Notes under the pieces: model-generated
Told to the model about the DNA's origin: nothing
The model's input: the letters and a program-made list of their open reading frames with translations, nothing else
Database searches by the model: none
NCBI RefSeq assembly: GCF_052113205.1
Contig: NZ_JBFRCU010000006.1
Span: 1 to 64,000, forward strand
Source of the DNA: Inquilinus sp052113205
GTDB lineage: Bacteria > Pseudomonadota > Alphaproteobacteria > DSM-16000 > Inquilinaceae
Reading direction: 5' to 3'
DNA: 64,000 nucleotides
Position numbers and translations under genes: made by a program
Shown here: in pieces, positions 1 to 8,715 of the stretch
How the letters are laid out: every line of letters begins with the position of its first letter
How positions within the stretch are numbered: position 1 is the stretch's first letter

Positions 1-159
1 CCTCCGAAAGAGGTACTTGGGTCACTTTCATAACATGTTATTAATACTGTGCTTCGACCGAGGAAATGAATGTGTTCGGGCCGTCACCCGGCACACGGTA
101 TTGCGGATAAAATATTCTTGCCCGTGTTGACGGATCGGGAAGGAACGCTTGAAGCTGGA

Positions 160-182
160 AAGGCCGCCGTCATGGCGGCCTT
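160..182 (-). terminator. Stem-loop terminator after the LuxR-type gene
   Basis: A perfect 9-bp inverted repeat (AAGGCCGCC, 5-base loop, GGCGGCCTT) lies just beyond the stop codon at 190. Short T runs flank it on both strands, so it could stop transcription from either side. It is most useful to the minus-strand gene ending at 190. Confidence 0.6.
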
Positions 183-189
183 TTCCATG

Positions 190-945
190 TCAGGCGGCAC
201 GGGTCTTTGCTGCGTGCAGCTTGAAGGCGACCTCGGTTCGGTTCCGGGCCTGCAGCTTCTTCATGATGGTCCGGATATGCACCTTCACGGTGCTCTCACA
301 CAGGTCCAGCTCATAGGCGATGATCTTGTTCGGCTTGCCCAGGGCGACGGCATCGGCGACTGCGCCCTGCCGTTCCGACAGGCCGAGCAGGCTGTGAACG
401 GTTTGCTCGCGCTCCTGCCGTTCATGGCCCGAGTTCCGGAGGGCACTGGCGGGGACGAAGATGCCTCCGGCCATCGCGAGGCCAAGCGCGCCGATCGCGA
501 CGCTCAGGCTGACGCTGGTGGGGATATAGCCGCGGGCTCCCTGCCCCAGGATTTCGGCGACATGGCGGGGATCCTCGCTTTCGCCCATCACAACCACAGG
601 GATGCCGGGATGCGCGGCGACCAGGGCCCGAAGGTCGTCCCCAAGGGGCGGATGATCATGGCCGGCCGCGCCGCACCCCAGCAGGATCACCGACGTGCCG
701 TCCCGATCCGGGCTCAGCTCCCATTCGCCGATGTCGACGAACGCCCGGCCCCGAAAGCGGGCATCGGCTCCCGCCAGCGCCTGCGTCAGGGTTTCCCGGC
801 CCAGGGCACGTCTGTCGATGATCGCGACCGTCGGGCCTGGAACGGGATGGTCCACCGTCCGGTCCCCAGCGGAGCAATCGATTGCCAGTTTTGTCGCCTC
901 GATGGCCGCGGGAAGCGATGCCGCCTCACTTCTAACGAAATGCAT
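190..945 (-). CDS. LuxR-family regulator with degenerate receiver domain
   Basis: A 251-residue protein with two parts. Residues about 38-165 resemble a response-regulator receiver domain (VAIID near 40, later VVVMGES and GARGYIP). Residues about 185-245 form a LuxR/FixJ helix-turn-helix (LSERQ, NKIIAYELDLCESTVKVH). The position that normally carries the phospho-accepting Asp reads ILLGCG, with Gly90 in place of Asp, so phosphorylation in the usual way is unlikely. No partner kinase is adjacent, and the gene stands alone with a terminator behind it. Family assignment is firm; the regulon is unknown. Confidence 0.8.
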   Translation of the reverse strand: MHFVRSEAASLPAAIEATKLAIDCSAGDRTVDHPVPGPTVAIIDRRALGRETLTQALAGADARFRGRAFVDIGEWELSPDRDGTSVILLGCGAAGHDHPPLGDDLRALVAAHPGIPVVVMGESEDPRHVAEILGQGARGYIPTSVSLSVAIGALGLAMAGGIFVPASALRNSGHERQEREQTVHSLLGLSERQGAVADAVALGKPNKIIAYELDLCESTVKVHIRTIMKKLQARNRTEVAFKLHAAKTRAA

Positions 946-1453
946 AATCGCCTCTTGTTCTATTTGAGGGTAATGCTCCCTTCCTTCTTCATTCGACTGA
1001 AGGCTTTTTGCTGCTTCTAATTCTCGCTCGCAGAACCAATGCGGTTACCGCGACCGTTTGGCCCCGCTGGGCTATTCTGAATATAATTGTATGATTTTTT
1101 ATGCAAAATCAATGAAGGTCTATGTACCCCTTATGGGCGATGGCTGCCGCGAAGGGAGTAGCCGTCAGGGGGCTGTCAAGACTGTCCCTGGCACGAATCG
1201 AAGCGGGGCCGCAATTGCAGAAGCCAGGGCGGGCTTGTCTCCAGAGACTGTCCGGCCTCGGATGTAGGACGGCCGTCCCCCGGGCAGGCGGGCGCAGTTC
1301 GCAAAGAGAGCGGCCCGGACCCGGAGGACGCAAAGATGGGATACGGACGGGCGTCTCTGACGATCCGAGGGGCGGCCGCTCCAGTGACCGTCCCTGCGAT
1401 GCGCCGCCGCGGGACTTGGCGATGATAGGCCGCGCTGAATGACGCGATTCGAT
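946..1453. other. Intergenic stretch, no gene seen
   Basis: About 500 bases with no convincing coding sequence. A locally AT-rich part near 1075-1130 is a plausible promoter zone for the LuxR-type gene to its left. The rest is GC-rich and only carries shadow reading frames. Confidence 0.5.
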
Positions 1454-2275
1454 CTATCCAGCCCCCACCTCCCCCAGCAGCCCCCTCAAATGCGCGATAT
1501 CGCCCTTCAGGAACGGCAGCACCTCGTCGCCCATGCGCTGGCCCTTGCCGCTTGGGTGGCTGTACTCGGCCGGCAGGCAGTAGGCCCCCGAATAGCCGAC
1601 CTTGCGCAGGGCCTGCACGAAGCCGCGCCAGGAATAGGCGGCGTGCTGGTGCGTGGTCCAATGCACCTTGTAGGCCGCGTCCTCCTCCGGCGCCGTCAGC
1701 CGGCGCTGATAGGCGCTCTTGAAGTTCGCCAGGCGCAGCCTGTCGGACAGGATGTCGACCGCGAGATCCGTCGGCTCGCCCGCCACGCCGCAATGCGCCA
1801 TGTCCAGCACGGCGCAGACATGCTTCGGGTCGTAGCGCTCGATCAGGTACAGCACGCCAGCGGCGCTGCCGATCTGGGTGCCGGAATGGTTCTGGATGCC
1901 GATCGCCACGCCGTGCCGCTCCAGCGCCGGCAGCAGCGCGTCGAACCGGCGGCGGTAATCGTCGACCGTGGCGCGGAAGCCCACGGCCGGGTCGACCGCG
2001 ACGCAGATCCGGATCATCGGCACCCCGGCCTCGCCGCAGGCGGCGACCGTGGCCTCGTCGATCGACCCGGCGATGCTGCGGATCGAGAGGCCGCGCGCCG
2101 CCAGGGTGCGGGCGGCGGCCGGCAGCCCGGTGGCGGCAGTCTCCGGCGTCACCTGGTAGCCGGGGCGCACCGGCAGCTCCACCCCCTGGAGACCGAGCCC
2201 GGCCACCGTGTCGGCCAGCTGCGGCAGCGGGCCCGTCCAGGGCTTGGTGAACACGGTCAGGATCGGCTCGGACAC
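1454..2275 (-). CDS. Sugar phosphate isomerase/epimerase family protein
   Basis: A 273-residue TIM-barrel protein of the xylose isomerase-like/AP-endonuclease 2 fold. Visible family features include the N-terminal ILTVFTKPW strand, a mid-protein HSGTQIG segment (likely metal and substrate pocket), DMAHCGVAGEP and NFKSAYQRR. The GTG start at 2275 is preceded by GGAGGA. It is the last gene of a minus-strand operon with an ABC sugar importer and an Ldh-type oxidoreductase, so it probably isomerises or epimerises an imported sugar or sugar acid. The exact substrate cannot be read from the sequence. Confidence 0.8.
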   Translation of the reverse strand: MSEPILTVFTKPWTGPLPQLADTVAGLGLQGVELPVRPGYQVTPETAATGLPAAARTLAARGLSIRSIAGSIDEATVAACGEAGVPMIRICVAVDPAVGFRATVDDYRRRFDALLPALERHGVAIGIQNHSGTQIGSAAGVLYLIERYDPKHVCAVLDMAHCGVAGEPTDLAVDILSDRLRLANFKSAYQRRLTAPEEDAAYKVHWTTHQHAAYSWRGFVQALRKVGYSGAYCLPAEYSHPSGKGQRMGDEVLPFLKGDIAHLRGLLGEVGAG

Positions 2276-2306
2276 TGATTCCTCCAGGGATGCGAAGCCG
2301 GCAGTG

Positions 2307-3410
2307 TCAGGCCGCCGGCAGGTAGCGGGCGATGTCGAGGCTGGCGGCCCGGGCGGTCTCGCCCAGGCTGCGCCAGACCTCGTCGCTCAGCGGCACGCCG
2401 CCGGCGATGCGCTCGGCCCGGCGGCGCGCCTCGGGCTCGCCGGGCAGCAGCACCTCGCCGCCGGCTTCCGCCGGGCGGCAGGCCTTGAAATAGTCGATGT
2501 AGCGCGTGGTCTCGGCCGCCAGCTCCTCGGCCGAGCCGAACTGGCCGGGCGCCATGTAGATCGACAGCATGCCGTTGCAGAAGCGGCGCGGCCCCGGCCC
2601 GGCGCAGCCCGACCCGGTCAGGGCGCCGGCCACCAGCTCGCAGATCAGGGCCAGGCCCGACCCCTTGTGCTCGCCGAAGGCGCGGATGGCGCCGAGCCCG
2701 TTCTGGGCGCTGCGGGCGCTGCCTGCGACCGGCGGGCCGTACAGCGTGTCGGGATCCTGGCTCAGCGTGCCGTCCGGCTCGATCAGCGCGCCCTCGGGCA
2801 GGGGCTTGCCGCCATTGGCCGCCACCAGCACCTTGCCCTCGGCCACCAGCGAGGTGGCGAAGTCCAGCACCACCGGCGCCCGGCCGGGCACCAGGAAGCC
2901 GGCGGCGAAGGGGGCGGTGGAGAAGCGCCGCTCGACCCCGCCGAAGGGCGCCACCAGCTCGCTGCCGGCGACATTGACGAAGTGCAGCGAGCACAGGCCG
3001 GCCTGCGCCGCCATCTCCGCCCATTCGCCGATGCGGCCGAGATGGCCGGCATGGCGCAGCCCGACCACCGCGACGCCGCCGGTGAGCGCCTTGGCGATGC
3101 CGAGCTGCACCGCCTGCGGCCCGACCGTCTGGCCGAAGCCGTAGCCGCCATCGACCAGGGCGAAGGCGGGGGTGTCGGTGACGATCTCGGCGGTGACGTC
3201 GCGCCGCACCTCGTCGGCGGCCAGCATGCCGACGTAGCGCGGCACGCGGATGACGCCGTGGCTGTCATGCCCGGTCAGGTTGGCGGCGACCAGATAGCGG
3301 GCGATGCGCTCGCTCTCGGCGGCGCTGCAGCCCTGGGCGGCGAAGATGTCCCCGACCAGCTGGGTCAGGGTGTCGTGACGGATCAGCATCGGTGGTCCCA
3401 TGGGTTTCAT
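2307..3410 (-). CDS. Ldh-family NAD(P)-dependent oxidoreductase
   Basis: A 367-residue member of the malate/L-lactate/ureidoglycolate dehydrogenase (Ldh_2) superfamily, which reduces or oxidises 2-keto/2-hydroxy acids and is not homologous to classical LDH. Family marks include GHDSHGVIRVPRY with the conserved His near residue 54, GLRHAGHLGRIGEWAE and KGSGLALICELVAGALTGSG. The ATG at 3410 overlaps the upstream permease stop (ATGA); an internal Met at 3389 is a possible alternative start. Operon context suggests a sugar-acid reductase or dehydrogenase, by analogy with 2,3-diketogulonate reductase. The substrate is inferred only from context. Confidence 0.82.
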   Translation of the reverse strand: MKPMGPPMLIRHDTLTQLVGDIFAAQGCSAAESERIARYLVAANLTGHDSHGVIRVPRYVGMLAADEVRRDVTAEIVTDTPAFALVDGGYGFGQTVGPQAVQLGIAKALTGGVAVVGLRHAGHLGRIGEWAEMAAQAGLCSLHFVNVAGSELVAPFGGVERRFSTAPFAAGFLVPGRAPVVLDFATSLVAEGKVLVAANGGKPLPEGALIEPDGTLSQDPDTLYGPPVAGSARSAQNGLGAIRAFGEHKGSGLALICELVAGALTGSGCAGPGPRRFCNGMLSIYMAPGQFGSAEELAAETTRYIDYFKACRPAEAGGEVLLPGEPEARRRAERIAGGVPLSDEVWRSLGETARAASLDIARYLPAA

Positions 3411-4306
3411 TTCAGGCCCGTCGTCGCGATCCCCTCGATCAGCCGGCGCTGAAAGACGAAGAACAGGACGAACAGGGGGACCAGCGACAGCAGCGACATC
3501 GCCAGCATCGGGCCCCAGGCCGAGACGCCGGTCGAGGCCATGAACAGCCGCAGCCCCTGCGGCACGGTATAGGAGGCCATGTCGGTCAGATAGACCAAGG
3601 GCGTCAGGAAATCCTCATAGGTCCAGATGAAGGAGAACACGGCGGTGGTGACCAAAGCGGGGGTCAGGAGCGGCAGGATGATCGACCGGTAGATCCGGAA
3701 CGGCCCGGCGCCGTCGATCGCCGCCGCCTCGTCCAGCTCGCGCGGGATGGCGCGGATGAACTGGACCATCAGGAAGACGAAGAAGGCGTCGGCCGCCAGG
3801 AACTTCGGCACCACCAGCGGCAGGATCGTGTTCACCCAGCCCAGGCTGTGGAACAGGATGTATTGCGGGATCAGCGTGGCGTGCAGCGGCAGCATGATGG
3901 TGGCCAGCATCAGCGCGAACAGGGTGCGCTTGAACCGGAAGTTCAGCCGCGCGAAGGCGTAGGCGACCAGGCTGCAGGCCATGACGTTGCCGATCACCGC
4001 CAGGGCCGAGATCAGGAAGGAGTTGCCGAAGAACACGCTGAAGGGCAGGGCGGCGCCGCGCCAGCCATCGGCATAGTTCTGCAGCCGCAGCTTCGACGGC
4101 CACAGCCCGGGGTCGGAGAAGATCTGGTTCGACGGCTTGACCGAGGCGCTGGCCAGCCACAGCAGCGGGTAGATCATCACCACGGCGCCCGCGATCAGCG
4201 CCAGGTGGATCAGGATCCGCTTCGGCCGGACATCGGCCATCCAGAACGGCAGGCCTTGCGATCCCGTGCGCATCCGCGCCTCGTCCCCGGCCGGCGCCGC
4301 CGTCAT
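3407..4306 (-). CDS. Carbohydrate ABC transporter permease (MalG type)
   Basis: A 299-residue inner-membrane permease of the CUT1 family. It has about six hydrophobic segments, and the cytoplasmic EAA loop that docks on the ATPase is clear (ELDEAAAIDGAGPFRIYRSI, around residues 190-210). It overlaps the MalF-type permease gene upstream by 4 bases and the Ldh gene downstream by 4 bases, which indicates translational coupling. No CUT1 ATPase gene is present in this operon, so the importer probably shares an MsmX/UgpC-like ATPase encoded elsewhere. Confidence 0.9.
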   Translation of the reverse strand: MTAAPAGDEARMRTGSQGLPFWMADVRPKRILIHLALIAGAVVMIYPLLWLASASVKPSNQIFSDPGLWPSKLRLQNYADGWRGAALPFSVFFGNSFLISALAVIGNVMACSLVAYAFARLNFRFKRTLFALMLATIMLPLHATLIPQYILFHSLGWVNTILPLVVPKFLAADAFFVFLMVQFIRAIPRELDEAAAIDGAGPFRIYRSIILPLLTPALVTTAVFSFIWTYEDFLTPLVYLTDMASYTVPQGLRLFMASTGVSAWGPMLAMSLLSLVPLFVLFFVFQRRLIEGIATTGLK

Positions 4307-5208
4307 CGCTCATCCCCGTAATGCACCCAGAAGCGGGCCGACAGGAACGCGATCGCCGTGGCCGTGGCGATGATGCCGACCAGGATCCAGGCCATGGCCG
4401 AGGCGTAGCCCATCTGGAAGTTGGTGAAGCCTTGCTCGTAGAGATACAGGGTGTAGAACAGGGTCGAATCCGCCGGCCCGCCGGTGCCGTTGCTGATGAT
4501 GAAGGACGGCGTGAAGGCCTGGAACGCGCCGATCATCTGCATCACGAAATTGAAGAAGATGATCGGGGTCAAAAGCGGCAGGGTGATGCGCAGGAACTTC
4601 GTCACCGGCCCGGCGCCGTCGACCGCGGCGGCGTCGTACAGATCCTGCGGGATCTGCTTGAGGCCCGCCAGGAAGATGATCATCGGCGACCCGAACTGCC
4701 ACACCGCCAGGCTGACCAGGGTGTACAGCGCGGTGTCCGGGTTCGAGATCCAGCTCGGCCCGTCGATGCCGAACCACAGCAGCACATGGTTGATCAGCCC
4801 GTCATAGCTGAAGATCTGCCGCCACATGATGGCGACGGCGACGCTGCCGCCCAGCAGAGAGGGCAGGTAGTACAGGCCGCGATAGATGCCGAGGAACGCG
4901 ATGCCGCGGTTCAGCATCACCGCCACGGCCAGGGCGAAGGCCAGCTTCAGCGGCACCGACAGGAACACGTAGCTGAAGGTGACCTTGACCGCCTGGACAT
5001 AGCGCGGGTCCTCGAACAGCAGCCGCTCGTAGTTGTGCAGCCCGGCCCAGACCGGCGGGTTGAACAGGTCGTAGCTGGTGAAGGACAGGTACAGCGACGC
5101 CAGGATCGGCCCCAGCGTCAGGCACAGGGCGCCGACGATCCACGGCGCCAGGAACAGGAAGGCGGCGCCGTTCTGCTCCGCCGAAGTGCCGACGCCGTGC
5201 CGCTTCAC
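4303..5208 (-). CDS. Sugar ABC transporter permease (MalF type)
   Basis: A 301-residue partner permease of the CUT1 importer. Hydrophobic segments begin with FLFLAPWIVGALCL, and the EAA-type loop reads QDLYDAAAVDGAGPVTKFLR (near residue 190). The gene overlaps the substrate-binding protein gene (stop at 5205) and the MalG-type gene by 4 bases each. With those two it forms the membrane channel for uptake of a sugar or sugar derivative. Confidence 0.9.
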   Translation of the reverse strand: MKRHGVGTSAEQNGAAFLFLAPWIVGALCLTLGPILASLYLSFTSYDLFNPPVWAGLHNYERLLFEDPRYVQAVKVTFSYVFLSVPLKLAFALAVAVMLNRGIAFLGIYRGLYYLPSLLGGSVAVAIMWRQIFSYDGLINHVLLWFGIDGPSWISNPDTALYTLVSLAVWQFGSPMIIFLAGLKQIPQDLYDAAAVDGAGPVTKFLRITLPLLTPIIFFNFVMQMIGAFQAFTPSFIISNGTGGPADSTLFYTLYLYEQGFTNFQMGYASAMAWILVGIIATATAIAFLSARFWVHYGDER

Positions 5209-6512
5209 AGCCGCGCCTTGGCTTCGCCGATGAACTGGTCGGCGGCCTCCTGCGGCTTCATCTTGCCGAACGCCACCGCCTCATTGGCCCGGCGCAGCAT
5301 GCCGGACATCCCGGTGATGCCGGGATAGCGCGGCGGCGCCGGGTTCTGCTGCAGCAGGTCGATATAGGCGATGATCTTGCGGTCGGAATCGGTGCCTTCA
5401 TCGGCCAGGGCGGCCCGGCCGGCCTTGGACGCCGGCACCATGCCGCTGCCGCGGTAGTACAGCTCGATCCCCGCCGGCTCGAAATGCATGAACCGGATCA
5501 CGTCGACGATCCGGTCCTTGTGCGGCGACTTGGTCCACAGGCCGGTGGAGTTGCCGGCATAGGTGTAGTGGTGCTGGGCCAGCGTGCCGCCCTGGAAGCC
5601 GTTCGGCAGCATGTGCAGCACCAGGTCGTCCTCGGTCAGCGCCTGCAGCCCGACGAAGCTGTCGGTCAGCGACGCGAACATCGCCGCGCGGCCGGAGATG
5701 ATGCCGGTCAGGGCCGGGTCGTCGCCATTGGCCAGGGCCTGCACCTCGCCGGGCGGGATGCCGCCGGCGTCGCGCAGCCGGGCCCAATAGGCGAACCATT
5801 CGGCCAGGTCCTCGCGGGCGAAGCCGAACTGCCGGTCCGGCGTGAACATCGACTTGCCCATGCCGCGCAGGAACACGTCGCAGGGGATGTAGTTCGACCC
5901 CGCATCCTCCAGCCCCCAGAAGCGCTTGCCCTTGGCCTTGGTGATCGCGACCGCGGTCTCGGCCAGCTGCTCCCAGGTCCACATCTGGTCGGGCAGGGGC
6001 ACGCCCGTCTCCTCGAACACCGCGGTCTTCACGGTGATCGCCGGGGCGATGCAGTCGTTCGGGATGGCGTAGAGCTGGCCGTTCAGGGTGCCGGCCTTGA
6101 TCGCCCCGTCGACATAGTCGGACAGGTCCAGCGGCTTCGGGATGTAGCCGTTCAGCGGCGCCAGCACGCCGCGCCGGGCGTATTCGCCCAAGAGGTCGAC
6201 ATTGACGCTGAACATGTCGGGGGCGTTGCCGCCCGCGGCCTCGGTCGCCAGCTTGTCGGTGAAGGCGCTGAAGCTGGTGAATTCCGGGACGATCTCGACC
6301 CCCGGATGGCTGTCGGTATAGGCCTTCAGCGTCGCCAGCGTCTGCTTCAGCTGCTCCTGCGATTCGACATAGCCGCCGAAGCGGATGCGGGCCGCATCCT
6401 GGGCGAAGGCGCGGGGTGTGAGGCCGGCCAGAGCCAGTCCTCCCATCAGCCCGGCTCCGTGCAGCAAGGCGTCGCGTCGGCCAAATCTCCTGGAATCGAG
6501 TGTCCTGGACAT
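5205..6512 (-). CDS. Extracellular sugar-binding protein of the ABC importer
   Basis: A periplasmic solute-binding protein (family 1, about 435 residues from the chosen start). The ATG at 6512 is preferred because GGGGGAGG precedes it and the protein then begins directly with a twin-arginine-like signal (RRDALLHGAGLMGGLALAGL, cleavage near AFA-Q). A longer frame reaching 6617 adds only an unsignal-like leader. Later marks typical of the family are NGQLYAIPND and GRAAMF. It is the first gene of the importer operon and lies opposite the LacI-type repressor gene, whose operator sits in the shared promoter region. Confidence 0.88.
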   Translation of the reverse strand: MSRTLDSRRFGRRDALLHGAGLMGGLALAGLTPRAFAQDAARIRFGGYVESQEQLKQTLATLKAYTDSHPGVEIVPEFTSFSAFTDKLATEAAGGNAPDMFSVNVDLLGEYARRGVLAPLNGYIPKPLDLSDYVDGAIKAGTLNGQLYAIPNDCIAPAITVKTAVFEETGVPLPDQMWTWEQLAETAVAITKAKGKRFWGLEDAGSNYIPCDVFLRGMGKSMFTPDRQFGFAREDLAEWFAYWARLRDAGGIPPGEVQALANGDDPALTGIISGRAAMFASLTDSFVGLQALTEDDLVLHMLPNGFQGGTLAQHHYTYAGNSTGLWTKSPHKDRIVDVIRFMHFEPAGIELYYRGSGMVPASKAGRAALADEGTDSDRKIIAYIDLLQQNPAPPRYPGITGMSGMLRRANEAVAFGKMKPQEAADQFIGEAKARL

Positions 6513-6583
6513 CTCGGGTCCTCCCCCTATGGGCGGTGGTGCGCTTGCCGCGCCCTTCGCTATGACCGGCTCATTGATGCTCG

Positions 6584-6605
6584 GTTGGTGCAACGTAACA
6601 CCAAC
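6584..6605. promoter_or_regulatory. Probable LacI-family operator
   Basis: A 22-base inverted repeat with perfect 7-base arms (GTTGGTG and CACCAAC) around a central CpG (CAACGTAA). Symmetry centred on CG is the hallmark of LacI-family operators. It lies about 70 bases upstream of the binding-protein start (6512, minus strand) and about 125 bases upstream of the repressor start at 6731. Confidence 0.7.
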
Positions 6606-6699
6606 TTCGCCGGACAAGTCAACACGGAGGATTTTCGCAGTTGGGGCCTACTCCCGCAATCCGCCATTTGACAGTGGCGGCAGGCCGGCGCTATTCGTG

Positions 6700-6713
6700 A
6701 TAAAACGTTGTAC
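6700..6713. promoter_or_regulatory. Possible second LacI-type operator near the repressor start
   Basis: The sequence ATAAAACGTTGTAC is an imperfect dyad centred on CG, 18 bases before the lacI-type start codon. It would suit autoregulation. Only 5 of 7 half-site positions pair, so it is weaker than the site at 6584. A separate inverted repeat (CCGCCA...TGGCGG, 6661-6680) lies between them. Confidence 0.4.
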
Positions 6714-6730
6714 TGAAGGTCCGGGGGATC

Positions 6731-7780
6731 GTGGCGAGCATTCTCGACGTGGCGCGGGCGGCAGGGGTCTCGGCCAGCACGGTGTCGAACGTGCTGAACG
6801 GCCGGCATGGGCGCATGCAGGCCGAGACCAAGGCGCGGGTGCTGCGGGCGATCGAGGATCTCGGCTACACCCCGAACGCGCTGGCCCAGCAGTTCAAATC
6901 CGGCCGCAACCGCACCATCGGGCTGATCGTGCCCTCGGTGGCCAACCCGTTCTGGGGGGCGCTGGCGCACAAGGTCGAACGGGCGGCCACCGCGCTCGGC
7001 TACAAGGTGCTGTTCTGCAACGCCGAGCGCGACCCGCAGCTCGAGGCCCGCTATGCCGAGACGCTGCTGTCCTCCGGCGTGCGCGGGGTCATTTTCAGCT
7101 CCTCGCCGCTGTCCTTCGACCACATCGCCCATCTGACCAGGCGCGGCTTGGTGGTCGCCGCCTTCGACCGCAAGGGCCATGGCGCGGAGGAGGTGGTGGC
7201 CTGCAGCGTCAGCGTCGACAACGAGCTCGGCGCCCGGCTGGCTGGCCAGCATCTGGTCGGCCTCGGCCACCGCCGCATCGGTTTCCTGTCGGGGCCGATC
7301 AAGACCAGCAGCCGCGTGGGCCGCCTCGACGGGCTCAAGGCCGCGATGGCCAAGGCCGGGCTGGCGCTCGACCCGGATCTGGTCTGGCAGGGCGCCGGCA
7401 TCGGCGGCTACGGCGACACCGAGGGGCCGGAGCTCGGCCGCATCGGCATCCGCGAGCTGCTCAGCCGCGACGACCCGCCGACCGCGGTGGTCGCGGTGAA
7501 CGACATGTACGCGATGGGCGCCTATGCCGGCGCCCGCGACCTCGGCGCCGCGATTCCCGGCGACATCTCGATCGTCGGCTTCGACGACATTGACCTGGCC
7601 GCCGTGGTGCATCCGGCGCTGACCACAGTGCGCCAGCCCCTGGCGCAGATGGCGGAGGCCGCGGTCGGGGCGCTGATCCGGGTGCTCGAAGGTACCGATG
7701 AGGGGCAGGAGGCGCATGTCAGCGCCATGCCCCAGCTGATCGTGCGGGCCTCGACGGCGCCGCCCAAGCAGGGAGTGTGA
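6731..7780 (+). CDS. LacI-family transcriptional repressor
   Basis: A 349-residue regulator. The N-terminal HTH reads SILDVARAAGVSASTVSNVLNG, followed by the hinge YTPNALAQQFKSGRN and a periplasmic-binding-protein-like effector domain (TIGLIVPSVANPFWGAL to GFDDIDLAAVVHP). The start is GTG at 6731. It is divergent from the sugar ABC operon and followed directly by an SDR gene (stop at 7780, next ATG at 7783). It very likely represses both directions until the imported sugar or a metabolite binds. Confidence 0.9.
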   Translation: MASILDVARAAGVSASTVSNVLNGRHGRMQAETKARVLRAIEDLGYTPNALAQQFKSGRNRTIGLIVPSVANPFWGALAHKVERAATALGYKVLFCNAERDPQLEARYAETLLSSGVRGVIFSSSPLSFDHIAHLTRRGLVVAAFDRKGHGAEEVVACSVSVDNELGARLAGQHLVGLGHRRIGFLSGPIKTSSRVGRLDGLKAAMAKAGLALDPDLVWQGAGIGGYGDTEGPELGRIGIRELLSRDDPPTAVVAVNDMYAMGAYAGARDLGAAIPGDISIVGFDDIDLAAVVHPALTTVRQPLAQMAEAAVGALIRVLEGTDEGQEAHVSAMPQLIVRASTAPPKQGV

Positions 7781-7782
7781 CG

Positions 7783-8508
7783 ATGGCGGGTGTGCTTTCC
7801 GGTCGGACGATCCTGGTCGCCGGCGCCGGCAGCGGCATGGGCCGGGCGACGGCGCTGGCCGCCGCGGGGCACGGGGGCTCGCTGCTCCTGCTCGGCCGCG
7901 ACCGGGCGCGGCTGGGCGCGGTGGCGGCGGAGATCTGCGGCATCGCCCCGGACCGGCCCGCGGTGATGATCGCCGTGGACGCCGCCGATGCGGCGACGCT
8001 CGATGCGGCGCTGGCGCCGCACGTCGAGGCAATCGACATCGCCGTCAACTCGGTCGGCATCAACATCCCGCGCCGGGCCTTCAGCGAGCTGACGCCGGAC
8101 AGCTGGGCCGGCATGGTCGAGTCCAACCTCACCGCCGCCTTCAACCTGACCCGTGCCGTGGTGCCGGGCATGCGCGGCCGCGGCCAGGGGCTGATCATCC
8201 ACATCGCCTCGGTCGCGGCGCGCAGGCCCGACCGCTCCGGCGCCGCCTACCAGGCGACCAAGGCGGGCGTGATGGCCCTGTCGCATGGGGTGATGGAGGA
8301 GGAGCGCGACAACGGCCTGCGCCTGACCGTGATCCTGCCCGGCATGACCGACACGCCGCTGCTCGACAAGCGCCCGGTGCCGGTGCCGGCGGAGGCGCGC
8401 CGGAAGGCGCTGCAGCCGGAGGATGTCGCCGCCGCCTGCCTGTTCGTCATGGCGCTGCCGCCGCGCGCCCATGTCGCCGAAATCATGCTGCAGCCAAGCC
8501 GGAGCTGA
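7783..8508 (+). CDS. Short-chain dehydrogenase/reductase (SDR)
   Basis: A 241-residue classical SDR. The nucleotide-binding glycine motif GAGSGMGRA is near residues 15-23, NSVG lies in the middle, and the catalytic Ser and YxxxK are seen in HIASVAAR...AAYQATKAG. The ATG at 7783 (preceded by GGGAG) is preferred over the GTG at 7777 that overlaps the lacI-type stop. It probably oxidises a hydroxyl of the imported sugar compound. Substrate unknown. Confidence 0.85.
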   Translation: MAGVLSGRTILVAGAGSGMGRATALAAAGHGGSLLLLGRDRARLGAVAAEICGIAPDRPAVMIAVDAADAATLDAALAPHVEAIDIAVNSVGINIPRRAFSELTPDSWAGMVESNLTAAFNLTRAVVPGMRGRGQGLIIHIASVAARRPDRSGAAYQATKAGVMALSHGVMEEERDNGLRLTVILPGMTDTPLLDKRPVPVPAEARRKALQPEDVAAACLFVMALPPRAHVAEIMLQPSRS

Positions 8509-8551
8509 CCGGCCCCAGAGCCATCGAACCAATGATCGAAACCATTGACTC

Positions 8552-8672
8552 GTCATCCCGTGCGCGCTGCGGCGCGAAGTGCCGCTGCGCAGACACGGGA
8601 TCTCGGCACGATCCCACCGAGATCCCGTGTCTGCAGCGCATCATTGCATGCTGCGCTGCGCACGGGATGACG
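8552..8672. repeat. Palindromic intergenic repeat (GTCATCCCGTG type)
   Basis: A roughly 120-base element. Its outer arms GTCATCCCGTGCGC and GCGCACGGGATGAC are inverted copies, and an inner hairpin pairs AGACACGGGATCTCGG with CCGAGATCCCGTGTCT. It sits between two plus-strand genes and could form a long cruciform or RNA hairpin. Confidence 0.8.
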
Positions 8673-8715
8673 GGTCGTTCTTCACAATGCTTGGTATGAG
8701 AGGGGGCGGATCGTC

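Noticed and set aside
2208..3452. Long plus-strand open frame of over 400 codons opposite the Ldh gene
   Set aside because: High GC removes stop codons from all frames. The protein has no sensible composition, whereas the minus-strand product is a clear family member.
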